From: Apostichopus japonicus | Taxonomy: Eukaryota; Echinodermata; Holothuroidea; Aspidochirotida; Stichopodidae | Reading direction: 5' to 3' | NCBI RefSeq assembly: GCF_037975245.1 | Contig: NC_092569.1 | Span: 157,001 to 221,000 of the forward strand | DNA: 64,000 nt | Shown: one piece after another, positions 34,329-46,119 of the stretch | How the letters are laid out: each line of letters begins with the position of its first letter | How positions within the stretch are numbered: the first letter of the stretch is position 1 | Translations under genes and position numbers: made by a program | The notes under the pieces: generated by a model | Database searches by the model: none | The model's input: only the letters and a program-made list of their open reading frames with translations | What the model was told of the DNA's origin: nothing

Positions 34329-37300
34329 TCATAAAAACCTCTCCAAAAAGGCATTAAGAATATTTCCTGGAATTTTCTGATGTTTCTTGATTAAAAGTTC
34401 TATTCCCTCCTTGGTCTGTGGAAACAAGAATGAGGCAGTATGCATTATATGTAAAGCAAAATATTCCACTTAAAGCAATTTTGTGCCAAACCCTGTTGGG
34501 AAGGATTAAACAAATAAAGACACTGTAGATCAACTGTTCTCATTAAATGTTCTACCAGAGCAAATAGAAAAACAGTAGTTGGTGCTGAGAGCTAGACAGT
34601 TGAAATACTTAGATTATTGTGGAATGTGCAGCTGAGGATCAACAAACAAGGAACAAGTACTTAATACCCTTACATCATATTATAATACAATGACTCCAAA
34701 CTCAAACACCATTCTTGCTTATAAATGACAATGTTCAATTTTAAATGGTTTTGTTTAGTTTTTTTTTTTAATTCTGAAATAAAAGCTCTCTTTTTCCAAT
34801 AGCACATGCAAGGGGTGAGCTTTTGCGATTTAGCTTTACCCCAGCAGAGGAATTATGTGTACAATTGGTGGGTAGAGGGATACATAATTTATCCTAAATT
34901 CAGTCATTTTTAAAAGCAGTAGTCAAATAATGTCAGAAGGCAAGAAATGTGGAATTCCACTTTCACGTAAGTTTTCACTCCTTAGGAAAAAAGTTACCTG
35001 TGATGTTAACTGTTTAGCACTGATTCCCTCTTGGTATGGAATTGGTTTCCCTATATAAGTTCTGAAAGGAGAATAGTGTGAGATGCTTACAGGCATGCAT
35101 CCAGTCAAAAGACTATTCAAGCTACAGATACACCAACTACAACAGATAGGCAAAGTTAGCAGGCCTCCAAGTGTTAATTAATACTGTTTTCTTTATGTTT
35201 TAACATCTGTTCAAACCCTTTACTAAAACAGCTTAATACAAGCCAGTGGAGGCCTTGCAACCAACCTACATCTTTTGAACTGAATATATTTATTAATGGC
35301 TTGCAATAATCTCCCGTTCTTATTTGTCTTCCTCTGAAGAACTGATCTAATGGTCTGTGTAACTATTAGACTACAAGGTCCAGTCACTTTCACTGATGAA
35401 ACTCAACTGTTTATAGGTTAATTGTCAAAAATTAAAAGTGGTATAGAAATAGAACCTGGACTGATAGAAGTGATTTATAATGGTCTACAGCAACTCAAAT
35501 TATCTTTGTTCCTCATCCTTTAATACTAAAGCTACATCAGTACTCTCCTCAAAATTAAACCTGCTAATATTGTTCCAAGACATTGGAAATAGGATACTGT
35601 GACAATTTTACTGCCTGAGAGTCAACCAACTAAGTTTGAAATGTGTGTTAGTTGAGTTTTAGTAGAGACTTAGTAACATCGTACCAGGCTTCAAAGCTCT
35701 GATGTAAATCTTAAACACTGATTTATACCTCCACTTGACTGGAAAGCCTCCGTAGATTGGAACCACTGGTAGTCGTGTCTTCTCGTAGAGCCACGCAAAG
35801 AACGGTTTAAATAATCCCAGAGACCGAAAGCCTTCTCTGCAATTCTGTGTAAACACTGGAATGATAGGCTGTAAATAAACAAAATGGCTTTAACTCTGTC
35901 AATTATTATCCATTAGTGTTGCATTTGTAGAGTAATAATTGAATACATTTAACCACTTTATGCCATGGGTTACATAATTAACTTAACAAAATTAAGACCT
36001 GCTAGACCCTTATCATTATAGCTGCCAGGGGCATGCTCACACTATGCACTCCCTAATTCTCCCCACTCTCCTTTGCCAGGAGCACTGCATGTGTGAATGT
36101 TACTATTACCACAAGCTACAAAGATTTGTTTATATTAACCAACAATGTTTAAACAATTTCTTGAATATTTGATTGGCTGGATGAATTTGAATGATAACTG
36201 AGCACACTCACCACTTTAGCCTCGATTGCACATTTTGCAAAACCAACCCTGTTACCCCAGATTAAGTGATAGTTGGAGTCACTGAAGAAAGCCTCTCTTA
36301 CGCCTCCTGGTGCTACCGCCACCACATTGCCCTCTTGAAGAAACTCTGTGCACTCTTCAATGGTTCCTGATGTTACATTAAAGACTTGAAGGAGAAGTTT
36401 GAAGCCTGTTGAATGAAACAGTTCAATGGTACTTTTATAAACATATAAACTGACAATCTATCAAGCTCCCTTCAATGGTACGTGTAGAAACTGAACATGT
36501 ATCAAGTATTATTTAATGTTACGTGTGATGGTGGCCAAATATTTTTTAAGTTTTCACAACATGTCCATCACTTTGACCCTATATTGAAATGGACAGAGGA
36601 TGGGTTTCAGTGCAGGGCAGAGTGTTATGTGTTGTAGGTAGATGAAAGCTAATGGTTTTCTACATACATGTGCTTTATATAACTGGAATAAAGGATGCAT
36701 CTACAACCATCATCTACAAGTTTTTACATGAATCACTGAGTGGATAGAAACCTAGTCCATTTCAGTCTGAGCAACCAATGTGGATGCTCTTACAGGTACC
36801 AAGAGTATTTATTGACTTTTAATCCTCCATATGGCTGCCATTATGGAAGGCTAAAATAACACCATCAAATGTCTCACAAAAGAAATACATTCAAAATTTT
36901 GCAGTAAAGGAGGTGCCATAATTTACCTGTGAGAGTAACCATCCTTTCTAATATTTCGGGAGATACAGAACAAGCAATCTAAATGGCAAACAGCATTGGT
37001 CCTACTGTACATTTAGAAAGAAACTTATGATGGCAATTTGAAATCATAAAGGAAAGCCAGAATATTGATGTTTGTTGAATTCAATAGAAAGGCATGAAAT
37101 GACTACAAACTTGAAAAGTGCACGCAACTAAAATGGGAATCAGTATTGACACAATATGTTTTGATTACTCCACAATTACCTGGGATGTAATACATAAATC
37201 TATCTCCTATGACTACCATTGCCCGTCCTTTCTTAATGAAGATTGATGCCATCATGTAGTAAAAATCAACAGGTATGGCACCGTGGTAGTAACAAAACAC

Positions 37301-37979
37301 AGCAGGGCCCTCTGACGGAAAGTTTTCCAACCCATGGATCTCGTATCCTGCGAAAGAAAAATATTCATGAAAGTGTTCACGAAGTCAGGAATTTGAAGGT
37401 TTTCCCACACATAATCACTCAATAAATGTTGTAATCTAAATTATATAATTAAAGGATGAAGTAACCTGCCACACTGAAAACAAAGAAATGTTTCCGTTGG
37501 CTTACTGTTCACCATACATGTGCAATATTGCTTCAATTAATTTCTAGTTATTTATTGTTCTTACTGTAATTCTCACCATGCCAGATCTTGCCATGACCCT
37601 CCCAAAACGTTGCCACTGTTAGTCTTGCACCATCCCAAAGACTTCTTGTGTATGCATCTTTCAGAGAATGTCTGGCTTTGTATAAATGCAGGAACAGAAT
37701 GGTTCCGTACAACATTAACAAAATCATGCATGGTAGTATGAACACCACTAACACTGGTAAGAAAAGCCAAAAGCACCATGAAATGACATCTAAATCAATT
37801 TCAGACAAAATCCCTGGCAAGTTAATTCCAATAACCAGGAGAATGGTCACGAGATGATCATAAAGTAAGAGCAGATATGGGGCTGCAATCTCCCAAACAT
37901 CTTGGAGGTAGGGTTGTACATGGCCCTGGACTTCATCTGAGATCCACCCAAGAACCTCTACCAAGGATGTGTAGTTCAT
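34329..37979 (-). CDS. TMEM68: TMEM68-like membrane acyltransferase, 6 coding exons
   Basis: Homologue of TMEM68, an ER membrane acyltransferase of the LPLAT/DGAT-like family, reported in mammals to support DGAT-independent triacylglycerol synthesis. Exons (minus strand): 37979-37577, 37347-37180, 36405-36212, 35868-35729, 35061-34998, 34415-34329. Together 1056 nt (351 aa plus stop), phase-consistent, all GT-AG. Residues about 45-110 hold two hydrophobic segments, followed by ARHSLKDAYTRSLWDGARL. The acyltransferase block HGAIPVD is at 156-162, PGGVREA at 223-229, then TQNCREGFRSLG and PIYGGFPVKWRTYIGKPIPY. The end KHQKIPGNILNAFLERFL closely resembles the vertebrate C-terminus. The chosen ATG follows an acceptor at 37985 but has a weak context, so an upstream exon could add residues. 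Confidence 0.93.
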
Positions 37980-38095
37980 GAAATCTGTTATTGTTAAAAT
38001 AGTAAAATAAAAAGTTACTTCTTTCATAAACAGCATAACCTTACTTCGATTATCATAGTATTATTATTCAATGAATTGAGCATTCTGATGCTGAG

Positions 38096-38149
38096 CCTAT
38101 TGTTAGGTCTTATCTAGTGTCTAGACTTTAGATAAGACCTAACAATAGG
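38096..38149. repeat. Perfect 21-bp inverted repeat (hairpin)
   Basis: Arms at 38096-38116 (CCTATTGTTAGGTCTTATC...) and 38129-38149 are exact reverse complements, separated by 12 bases that contain GTCTAGAC. It lies just upstream of the first recognised TMEM68 coding exon. Confidence 0.9.
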
Positions 38150-39135
38150 TTGGTATGTTGGACTGTACACTAACTACTCAGTACAGCTGAACTGAGTGGT
38201 AAGTGTAGTCTTACATGGTTTGATATATGGATTACACACTTAAGAGCCTATTCCTCTCCAGTCTAAAGTCTACCACCAACTCTACACACCTTACAACCAT
38301 GTTCACTTTTGATATACTACCATACCAACGTACGCACGAACTTTCTATACATAAAAGCTGCACAATTAGCCTACCTAGTTACAAATGTTTCACTCAGTCT
38401 CAGCTCAGTCCAGTCAGTGTACAGTACATTTCATTGACCTATGATCCGACAAAACAAATCGTGACTAGCCTAGATAAGTTAACATGATTTACCATGTCAA
38501 AATATATAAATCCTGCCCATATATACAATATTACCATTATTCTTCCTGGGAAACAAATTTACGCAGCCAGGTCGAACATAGGCCTAACTAAACAATACAC
38601 TATAATACTATAGTAGCTATTGTACAGACTAGGCCTACCTAGCATATATGTTGCAATACTTGTGGATACAGGTAAGCTACTCTAACGTTCTACCCTATAT
38701 ATTTAACAAGAACAATTGGCATTTCTGTCCAAACCAAAGAATTTAACAATTACTTTCTAGTGATAAATAAAATTGCACGTTTCGTCAAAACTACGGTTCG
38801 TCTAGACAAGCGTGATTGAAGAGTAGGTGTTTGGCGACCTTCCATAAGAATTCAGGCATACAAGATAGTCTGCGCGAAAGCTTCTGCAGAAATTTCAAGG
38901 CACTTATAACAGGGAGTTGTTATGGAACAACTCCCTGGTATACTGCAGAGTAGATCGGACAACAGGTAGACAAGAAGTGTAGCCTCACATTTATGTCGCT
39001 TTCATACAACTCCCAAAACTTTGTTTATTTCAATTTCTAACAGATGAACATTAAAAAAAACGGTCTCAACTCCCATGACTGATGTAGGTAGGGGTACTGT
39101 AGAACAGCTAGAAGGAAGGGTCAAAGGCGAATGAG
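38150..39135. other. Presumed 5' region of TMEM68
   Basis: No coding exon is recognised. A short hairpin, GGGAGTTGTTATGGAACAAC followed by TCCC, lies at 38912-38935 and recurs in variant form at 52713-52736. Noncoding first exon(s) of TMEM68 may lie here but cannot be placed. Confidence 0.35.
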
Positions 39136-40215
39136 CAGTGGCGGCGGAACCGGGGGGGCTTGGGGGGGCTCAGCCCCCCCCAATAAAAAAGTTGAGGGGG
39201 CAAATGCATGATAAGCCCCCCCAATATTTACCAAGGCTCCGAAACGTGCATCTGCCCATTTTTCAATGCATACTTGTCGATCTGTCCGATGCACACGTAT
39301 ACTATACAGGTGTAATAATTTTAGTAAATGCTGGGGGACCCTCGGCCCGTCCCCTGGCTATAGACCACATTGTCACCCCAACCGCTTCTTCACGCCCCGT
39401 GAAAAGTGGTAGCAGTGAGTGTGAGTACCGGTAAGCTCAACACAACTTCGTCTTAGGCCAATGACTTGCCTCATTTCAGCCAGTTCTCCAACATCTCCTT
39501 ACTCAGTGGCGAAGCGTCCATACAGTCAGGGGCGGATGCCCCCACCCCCTGACGGACTCAAATAGACTGCTGGTGCCCTTTTCAGCTTTTCACTACTTTT
39601 AACTTATTCGCGATTATTGACTATTTTATTGCGCTCTCATCTATCTATTGACATTTGTCATATTCTGTTGGTGTAATTTTCCGACAAAATGGCCACGACA
39701 CCTATTTATTCTCCGTTTATCTGCAAATTAGCAAGGCCCGGAGAGGGTCATTTCCTGCAATCTAGGGAGTATCTTTACTCAAAAAATTTCTGTACGCTCC
39801 GCGCCAACCTGTGGTGGCGCTCCGCTTAGATAGTGTCGAAAGTGCCCCTACAGACCATTCTTGCCCCCCCCCGACCAATACCCCTAGCTCCGCCACTGCC
39901 CTTACTACACTCAAAAAACGTCTTTGCGAGAACACTACGAGTAATAGCTACTCTCTTAAAACACCATCGGATATACAAATAACAATGTTTTTACAGACTT
40001 TTACGTGTAATCTGAGAAATTGCAGGCTTGAGACCCATATTTTAGGGCTAGGTATTCGAAGCATAAAACACTCGGGAAGTGCCGTTTCCGGCCATCTGGG
40101 GGTTTGAAAAAACCCAAAATTTTCTTCTACGCTCCGCGCCAACCAATGGTGGCGCTCCGCTTAGATAGTCTCCACACATTAGCCCCCCAATAATTTTTCC
40201 GTTCCGCCGCGCCTG
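39136..40215. mobile_element. hAT-type non-autonomous element, 1.08 kb, with a nested copy
   Basis: Ends are CAGTGGCGGCGGAAC and, inverted, CAGGCGCGGCGGAAC. A perfect 8-bp target duplication CGAATGAG lies at 39128-39135 and 40216-40223. Internal CGCTCCGCTTAGATAGT and the neighbouring CGCTCCGCGCCAACCAATGG recur, inverted, in the element at 62434-63087. It is interrupted by a second element at 39504-39898. No transposase was seen. Confidence 0.85.
39504..39898. mobile_element. Nested hAT-type MITE, 395 bp
   Basis: Ends are CAGTGGCGAAGCG and, inverted, CAGTGGCGGAGCT. An 8-bp flanking duplication with one mismatch is present (TCCTTACT at 39496-39503, CCCTTACT at 39899-39906). It is inserted within the element 39136-40215 and is therefore younger than it. 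Confidence 0.78.
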
Positions 40216-40828
40216 CGAATGAGTGATTTGAGAAGGGCCTGCAGGGACTCTCCAGACGCTAAAAGGTGCATTCTGATGAATGCTATAATTTAAATAAGGT
40301 CTACAGCGTACTGAACTCTCGATTTTGTGTGCGGTTCAAAGCGGGTGCGCAATTAACCTTATCATGCAGTGGCCCCAAATGCTTACAGATCTCTAATATT
40401 AATTTGTGCTTTAAACTTGCTAAGAGTGAACACATGCAAGAAGTATCTAAAAACAGGTTGCAGCTTCCTTGTTATTTGTCCCTGGACCCCCACTTAAGGA
40501 TTATCCATACATTCCAGAGAAATTGAATTCCTCTTTCAGAATCTCTCGCATCGACAGTTGCGCTACGAGAGAGCAAGGAATTAATATTTTAATAAATCAG
40601 CAGGGTCCAGGGCTCCAACAACTAGGTCATTCTCACATCTATTATACACGCAAATTGTACTGCAAATCTGCCAATTATTTCCGCTATAGTAGAGATGAAT
40701 GGCATCGAACTTGATAGGAAGCCTGGATATCAAGTATATTTGACTTGAATAAGACGGGAAAAGTAAGATGGAAGACATTTTGATACTCACATCAAAACGC
40801 ATATACTAGGCTGGCCATGAATAGCCTA

Positions 40829-41068
40829 CTCAGCAAACACAAAAACGTTTTTTGTCTTTTGTTTTGATAACGTTATTTGTGGTGTAATAAATAATATCAC
40901 GAAAAGGTTTTCAGGCTATTATTTCAAAACATTTTTTAGTTTAAACATTAATATAACCTTAATATCTCGCAAAAAGGTTAGCCGACGTTTTTATAGCACC
41001 ACGTTTAACGTTATAAAAACATATTTTAGAGGCTCTTTTAAAAATGATAACGTTTTGTGTTTGCTGGG
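40829..41068. mobile_element. TA-flanked MITE, 240 bp
   Basis: Inverted ends CTCAGCAAACACAAAAACGT and CCCAGCAAACACAAAACGTT are flanked by TA on both sides. The interior has several AACGTT motifs and is AT-rich. The TA duplication suggests a Tc1/mariner-type origin. Confidence 0.75.
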
Positions 41069-41593
41069 TACTAAGAGGTTTTGAAAACCAAATATCATGA
41101 TCGTTGCATATGATCTGTGGTCTACTTTTCATCATAACTGAAAACTCTACAGAAAGCTCTGTTTTGGACCGTCACATGATGACAAAATATTTGTCCTGAG
41201 CAACTTTGGTTCACTGCCATTCAAACGTTATATATCCACAACATTTCAGTACTTTTGGACAAACGCTCTTCCGATGCAAGGATATAGAATTTTTTACATT
41301 TTCAGAAAATGACCTCTAATGACCTTGATCAATGACCTTCATATATATATAACTTAATTCACACAAACCACTCACGAAATTTCAGCTACATCGAATGAAA
41401 AATGACGATAGGCATCCATTCAAACACGGTGGTGAAACGGTTACAGAATTTCAGTAGAATCTCACGATCGCTATAGCTCAGCTGAAAGCTCTCAGCTAAG
41501 CTAACATGAAGTCTTCGCCCCTGGTTACCTTAATCAAGGGTGGCCGCGATATTCGTCCCTCTGCATATCGCGTGTCTAACAGCTGGACACACG

Positions 41594-43848
41594 ATGCCAA
41601 TAGACACATTGAAATACATACAATTTCGTACTGAAGGCCTGTACACTTTGAATGAGTTTTCCCAACCAAAGTCCTTTGTCAACGAAGTAATGAAAACGAT
41701 TAGAAATCAGTTGAAAGAATCTCACGTAAGTTTATACATTCCACTAACTCATTCTATTCCATTCTTCAGGACCGAGTCACTATACTCTCCTTCCATCATC
41801 AATTCCTTCACACACTACATTTAGTTTTGCTTAGTAACTTCTGAGAAGTCAGTTTTAAGTTACTATGGGCAAGTTGGGTGGTTATTTCCGGAGCTGTTCT
41901 GGATGGCGAGATGCGAGAGTCTGGTTTTCGTGAGACATTACGGTAAGTTCTTTTGAGTAACTGTAGATATAATGGGGCTATCGTTTTGTTTGTAGCCTGA
42001 AGGAATGAGTTTTAGGTATTCCTTGGGATATAAAATATTGATATTTCAGGAATTTATTTAAAATACTTGAGTTAACACACATAGGTGATTGGCCCATTCC
42101 ATCGAATAACATCACTTACAAATATACTTATATAACTTACATGTTTAATTACATAACTATCAGCATCACACACACACACCCTTTAAAATATAACGTTCTA
42201 TGACTGTTGAGAACCCCCCTCCCCCCCCCCCTCCCCTTTCAATTTTATTTCAGAGTAGCCTACTTTTGCTGACGGGGTGATCGTTATAAAGTGACGTTGC
42301 GGTGATCCTGCTCACGCAACTTGATCAAACAGTCTTCGAACAGTCTTCATTTTACCTCAACTTGTAATAGTTTCTGCGACGCATATTCATACTACTTTTA
42401 TTCTCATAGATACTTTCAAGAAAAGTCCGCCAACACAGAGAACCAAATCCTATAGTCACGCTTTTACGGCATCTAAGAGCCTGGGCACGGAAACCAATAT
42501 ACCAGTCCTTTTACGGCATCTAAGAGCCTGGGCACGGAAACCAATATACCAGTCACGCCTCTACGGCATCTAAGAGCTTGGGCACGGAAACCAATATACC
42601 AGTCCTTTTACGGCATCTAAGAGCCTGGGCACGGAAACCAATATACCAGTCCTTTTACGGCATCTAAGAGCCTGGGCACGGAAACCAGTCCAGTCACGCC
42701 TCTATGGCATCTAAGAGCCTGGGCACGGAAACCAATATACCAGTCCTTTTACGGCATCTAAGAGCCTGGGCACGGAAACCAATATACCAGTCACGCCTTT
42801 ACGGCATCTAAGAGCCTGGACACGGAAACCAATATACCAGTCACGCCTCTATGGCATCTAAGAGCTTGGGCACGGAAACCAATACCAGTCACGCCTTTAC
42901 GGCATCTAAGAGCCTGGGCACGGAAACCAATATACCAGTCCTTTTACGGCATCTAAGAGCCTGGGCACGGAAACCAATCCAGTCACGCCTGTATGGCATC
43001 TAAGAGCCTGGGCACGGAAACCAATCCAGTCACGCCTCTACGGCATCTAAGAGCCTGGGCACGGAAACCAATACCAGTCAAGCCTTTACGGCATCTAAGA
43101 GCTTGGGCACGGAAACCAATATACCAGTCCTTTTACGGCATCTAAGAGCCTGGGCACGGAAACCAATATACCAGTCCTTTTACGGCATCTAAGAGCCTGG
43201 GCACGGAAACCAATACCAGTCACGCCTCTACGGCATCTAAGAGCCTGGGCACAGAAACCAATACCAGTCACGCCTGTACGGCATCTAAGAGCCTGGGCAC
43301 GGAAACCAATACCATTCACGCCTTTACGGCATCTAAGAGCCTGGACACGGAAACCAATACCAGTCACGCCTTTACGGCATCTAAGAGCCTGGGCACGGAA
43401 ACCAATACCAGTCACGCCTGTATGGCATCTAAGAGCCTGGGCACGGAAACCAATACCAGTCACTCCTGTACGGCATCTAAGAGCCTGGGCACGGAAACCA
43501 ATACCAGTCACGCCTTTATGGCATCTAGACTTTACCGATATGATCATGAAGCTTTTACATCTGCAGCCTGGTGAGTAACACGAGTATCTTAGAGTAATGA
43601 TGCTGTTGCTACAATTAAATGCGAGTATTGAAACAGTCTTAAAGGAAAAGTAACGTATCGGTAAAACCACCTTCATTCCCGATAACTTTTAAATTAGCCC
43701 GTGAATAATGTTCGTACCTCGAACTCATACTACCCGTTTACCTTGCAGTCACTGGTGTTGAGAATTTAAGTAATTGATAACATGTCAGTGCTATGATGAT
43801 TTTTGTTTGTGCAGCTTCAACCGTCTACCTTCACGTAAAACCAGTTAA
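41594..43848 (+). CDS. Unrecognised 4-exon gene with a minisatellite inside exon 3
   Basis: Four stretches join in phase. Exon 1, 41594-41725 (MPIDTLKYIQFRTEGLYTL..., 44 codons, A at -3). Exon 2, 41846-41942 (KSVLSYYGQVGWLFPELFW...VFVRHY). Exon 3, 42410-43570 (TFKKSPPTQRTKSYSHAFTA, then the 48-bp array, then SRLYRYDHEAFTSAA). Exon 4, 43815-43848 (FNRLPSRKTS, stop). Donors are GTAAGT, GTAAGT and GTGAGT. Exons 3 and 4 have good pyrimidine-rich acceptors. AATAAA follows 82 bases after the stop. I do not recognise the family. Length polymorphism of the repeat units (44-50 bp) breaks the frame in the third unit, so as assembled the protein would truncate. Either the allele is broken, the exon is spliced differently, or the assembly is wrong. 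Confidence 0.45.
42446..43530 (+). repeat. 48-bp minisatellite within a candidate coding exon
   Basis: About 22 full units of 44, 45, 47, 48 or 50 bp. Each has AGTCACGCCTTTACGGCATC (or AGTCCTTTTACGGCATC), TAAGAGCCTGGGCACGGAAA and CCAATACC. In the exon frame a 48-bp unit encodes SHAFTASKSLGTETNT. The left flank (ATAGTCACGCTTTTACGGCA) and right flank (GCCTTTATGGCATCTAGAC) continue this frame in non-repeated sequence. Confidence 0.97.
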
Positions 43849-43929
43849 TTACATGTATATAACTGCGGGCTTCGGTATGACATGCTTTTTCACACTTTTG
43901 TTGTATATTTCTAACAGTTAAGCCGTTAA

Positions 43930-43935
43930 AATAAA
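43930..43935 (+). promoter_or_regulatory. Candidate poly(A) signal of the 4-exon gene
   Basis: AATAAA lies 82 bp after the putative stop codon at 43846-43848. A second AATAAA follows at about 43958. Confidence 0.4.
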
Positions 43936-44622
43936 GCTAATACTGACAAAAGATCCAATAAAGTAGTAAGTGACCCGAAACACGCCTTTCAAATGATGAA
44001 GAGAAGATGGACGGGTACATGGGTAGTCAATGTCCATTGGTGCAGATAGTGTCGCCTCGATGTATAACGCCACCACACTCGTATGAATGTCATTGCTCTA
44101 GGCCCTGGATATAATTACGTTTACACAGAACTCGAATCTTAGTGGATCCGGTTTAAGCAGACTGTGTTTCATGCTCTGTGAATAAAGATCTGTGACATTA
44201 TAAAAACGTATCCATAGTTCTACCATGAGAGAATAAAAGGTATTCAAAGTTTGACTGCTGGTGACCCAGATGAACTTTAACCTCCACCAATTACAGTTGG
44301 TACAGTTGATGTATGTGTATATATTATAATAACGGAAAAAACAACTATGCTTCATTTAGAGAAAGGCTGGATCTCGAATAAGAAACATCAAAATAATAAC
44401 TTAATGAGTGATTGGAAGTAAAAAAACCAATATTTGGATTTTGTTACTTTAATAAGAGAACAGTGTCAACATGTCAAATGCATTGAGTTTGTTTGTAACA
44501 GGTTTCTGCTGGATTAGCAGACGCTATGAGAGAAAATCCGGTTATTTTTTTGTCATCTGTATCGGATTGTTTTAATCCGATTCAGTCGTTCAAAATGGTG
44601 CTGTAGTATTTAAGTTCCTTGT

Positions 44623-44870
44623 CTAAATTTGTCCGTCCAAAATCATTTTGGCTTGTAGCAATGACTTGTAAATTCTTAATCGAGTAATTGGGGTGAGATG
44701 GGGGTGGGTGGGGGGGGGGGGGTTGATGTGATTCACAACAGATTGGCTTATATTCTTGGTTTTGATAGGCGATCTATGTTGAGTCATTCTCATTCTAAGA
44801 TTGTTTTTCAACGCTCGAACATAATACAACGTTGCATTTGCTAAGGAATCTGCGGACAATTTTAGAGAGG
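44623..44870 (-). pseudogene. Degenerate GIY-YIG endonuclease fragment
   Basis: The minus-strand frame reads ATLYYVRALKNNLRMRMTQH then RSPIKTKNISQSVVNHI. This resembles the LYYVGKT..xLR.R...HRS pattern of GIY-YIG domains in Penelope-like or related retroelements, with the conserved G replaced. Only a fragment remains, followed by a C-rich tract. Confidence 0.4.
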
Positions 44871-45059
44871 CAGTTTATATCAATGGAATCGACAAGTGAG
44901 CACGTCTTGCAGATATGTGTACAACAGGGCAATGGTCCTGTATTTAATGTTTCGTTTGCCTTTGGTGAGGTGCTAACTAAAATGTCCCGTAGATTGCAAG
45001 GTCCTGTAAATGAAATGACACTAGGTGGTTCTGAGAATACTGACTGCAGTCGTTCGGTG

Positions 45060-46119
45060 CTTTGAAGTAAGTGAATATAGATAGACAGACAGACATATAG
45101 AGGGACAGCTAGGGACAGACATATAGAAGAAAGCTAGGGACAGACAGACATATAGAAGAAAGCTAGGGACAGACAGACAGATAGATATCATAATTGTAGT
45201 TTAATTAACGTTTATATATAATATAACAAACTAGTTAATAGAGTGATGTGCAAATAATACATAGGGTGTATGTCAGAAAAATGGTAAGTCAAAACGAACT
45301 AATTAAAAAATTAACAACCTGATGGGTGATACCCTGACCTCCCCTACCCCCCCACCCCCCCCCCCCTCCTCCCAAACAACTAAGAAAAATATGACTCCAT
45401 TTCGGATGTATCGAAATTTCAATGTTCTTTCATACACAACACTGAAGACTAGATAAAGTCTACATGATGCATCATCGAGCCACACACCCTCGACTTTTGT
45501 TTATCGTTTTTTTTTCTTTATTTGTTACACTGTCTATTTCCTGTGATAGTGATGGGTGTCGCAAATACTGAATCCAAAATATTGAAGTTCTTAGCATGAC
45601 ATCAAGCAATGAACATGTGGCAGCACCCTGATACGATGTTTGCACAAAGACAATGTGAAGGCAATCACCTGTAGACCCGTAGCCGATGTTTCTGTCTTGA
45701 GATGGGAAAGGGGAACCGCAATTTAAGGAGGGGCACATAATTTGTGTCCTGCACCTGTACCATCGTTAGAGATAAAACATTGGGGGGACGTAACTATATA
45801 GCTTGGTTTTGGCCGGGGGACTTCAGTAGTATGCAAGGGGGAACGCCGTCTTAAATATCCCAGCCTAGTTACGGGCATAATGGCAATACTGTTGAAGTCA
45901 AAGGTATTGAGAATATTAATATCATGATATTATGCGATATGTCATCGAACAAGTGATAACGAGGATATTTAAAATATGTTTTCCCCCAAGTTGTATTTTG
46001 TATCTCTTGATATGGTAAGAGATATTCAAATCTCTGAAACTTTGGCAAATCGCTGTTTTATAGCCTACTCATACACGTTTATCGATTCCTGTTGTGTGGC
46101 TCAGTACTACATGTAGCCT
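45060..46119. other. Intergenic; short GACAGACATATAGA tandem tract
   Basis: 45080-45185 holds a few imperfect copies of GACAGACATATAGAAGAAAG. A C-rich homopolymer tract lies at 45340-45370. No gene is recognised. The end nearest 46119 is probably the 3' UTR of the patched-domain gene. Confidence 0.4.

Noticed and set aside
37980-38036. A longer TMEM68 N-terminus starting at 38036
   Set aside because: That stretch is pyrimidine-rich on the minus strand and ends in an AG just before the exon at 37984, so it is intron, not coding sequence.
41540-41593. A GTG-initiated N-terminal extension of the 4-exon gene candidate
   Set aside because: A eukaryotic gene would be expected to start at the ATG at 41594, which has A at -3. 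The upstream part begins with GTG and looks like 5' UTR.
43095-43676. A 193-codon minus-strand frame over the 48-bp array
   Set aside because: The plus-strand frame continues into non-repeated, splice-consistent coding-like sequence on both sides. The minus frame does not.
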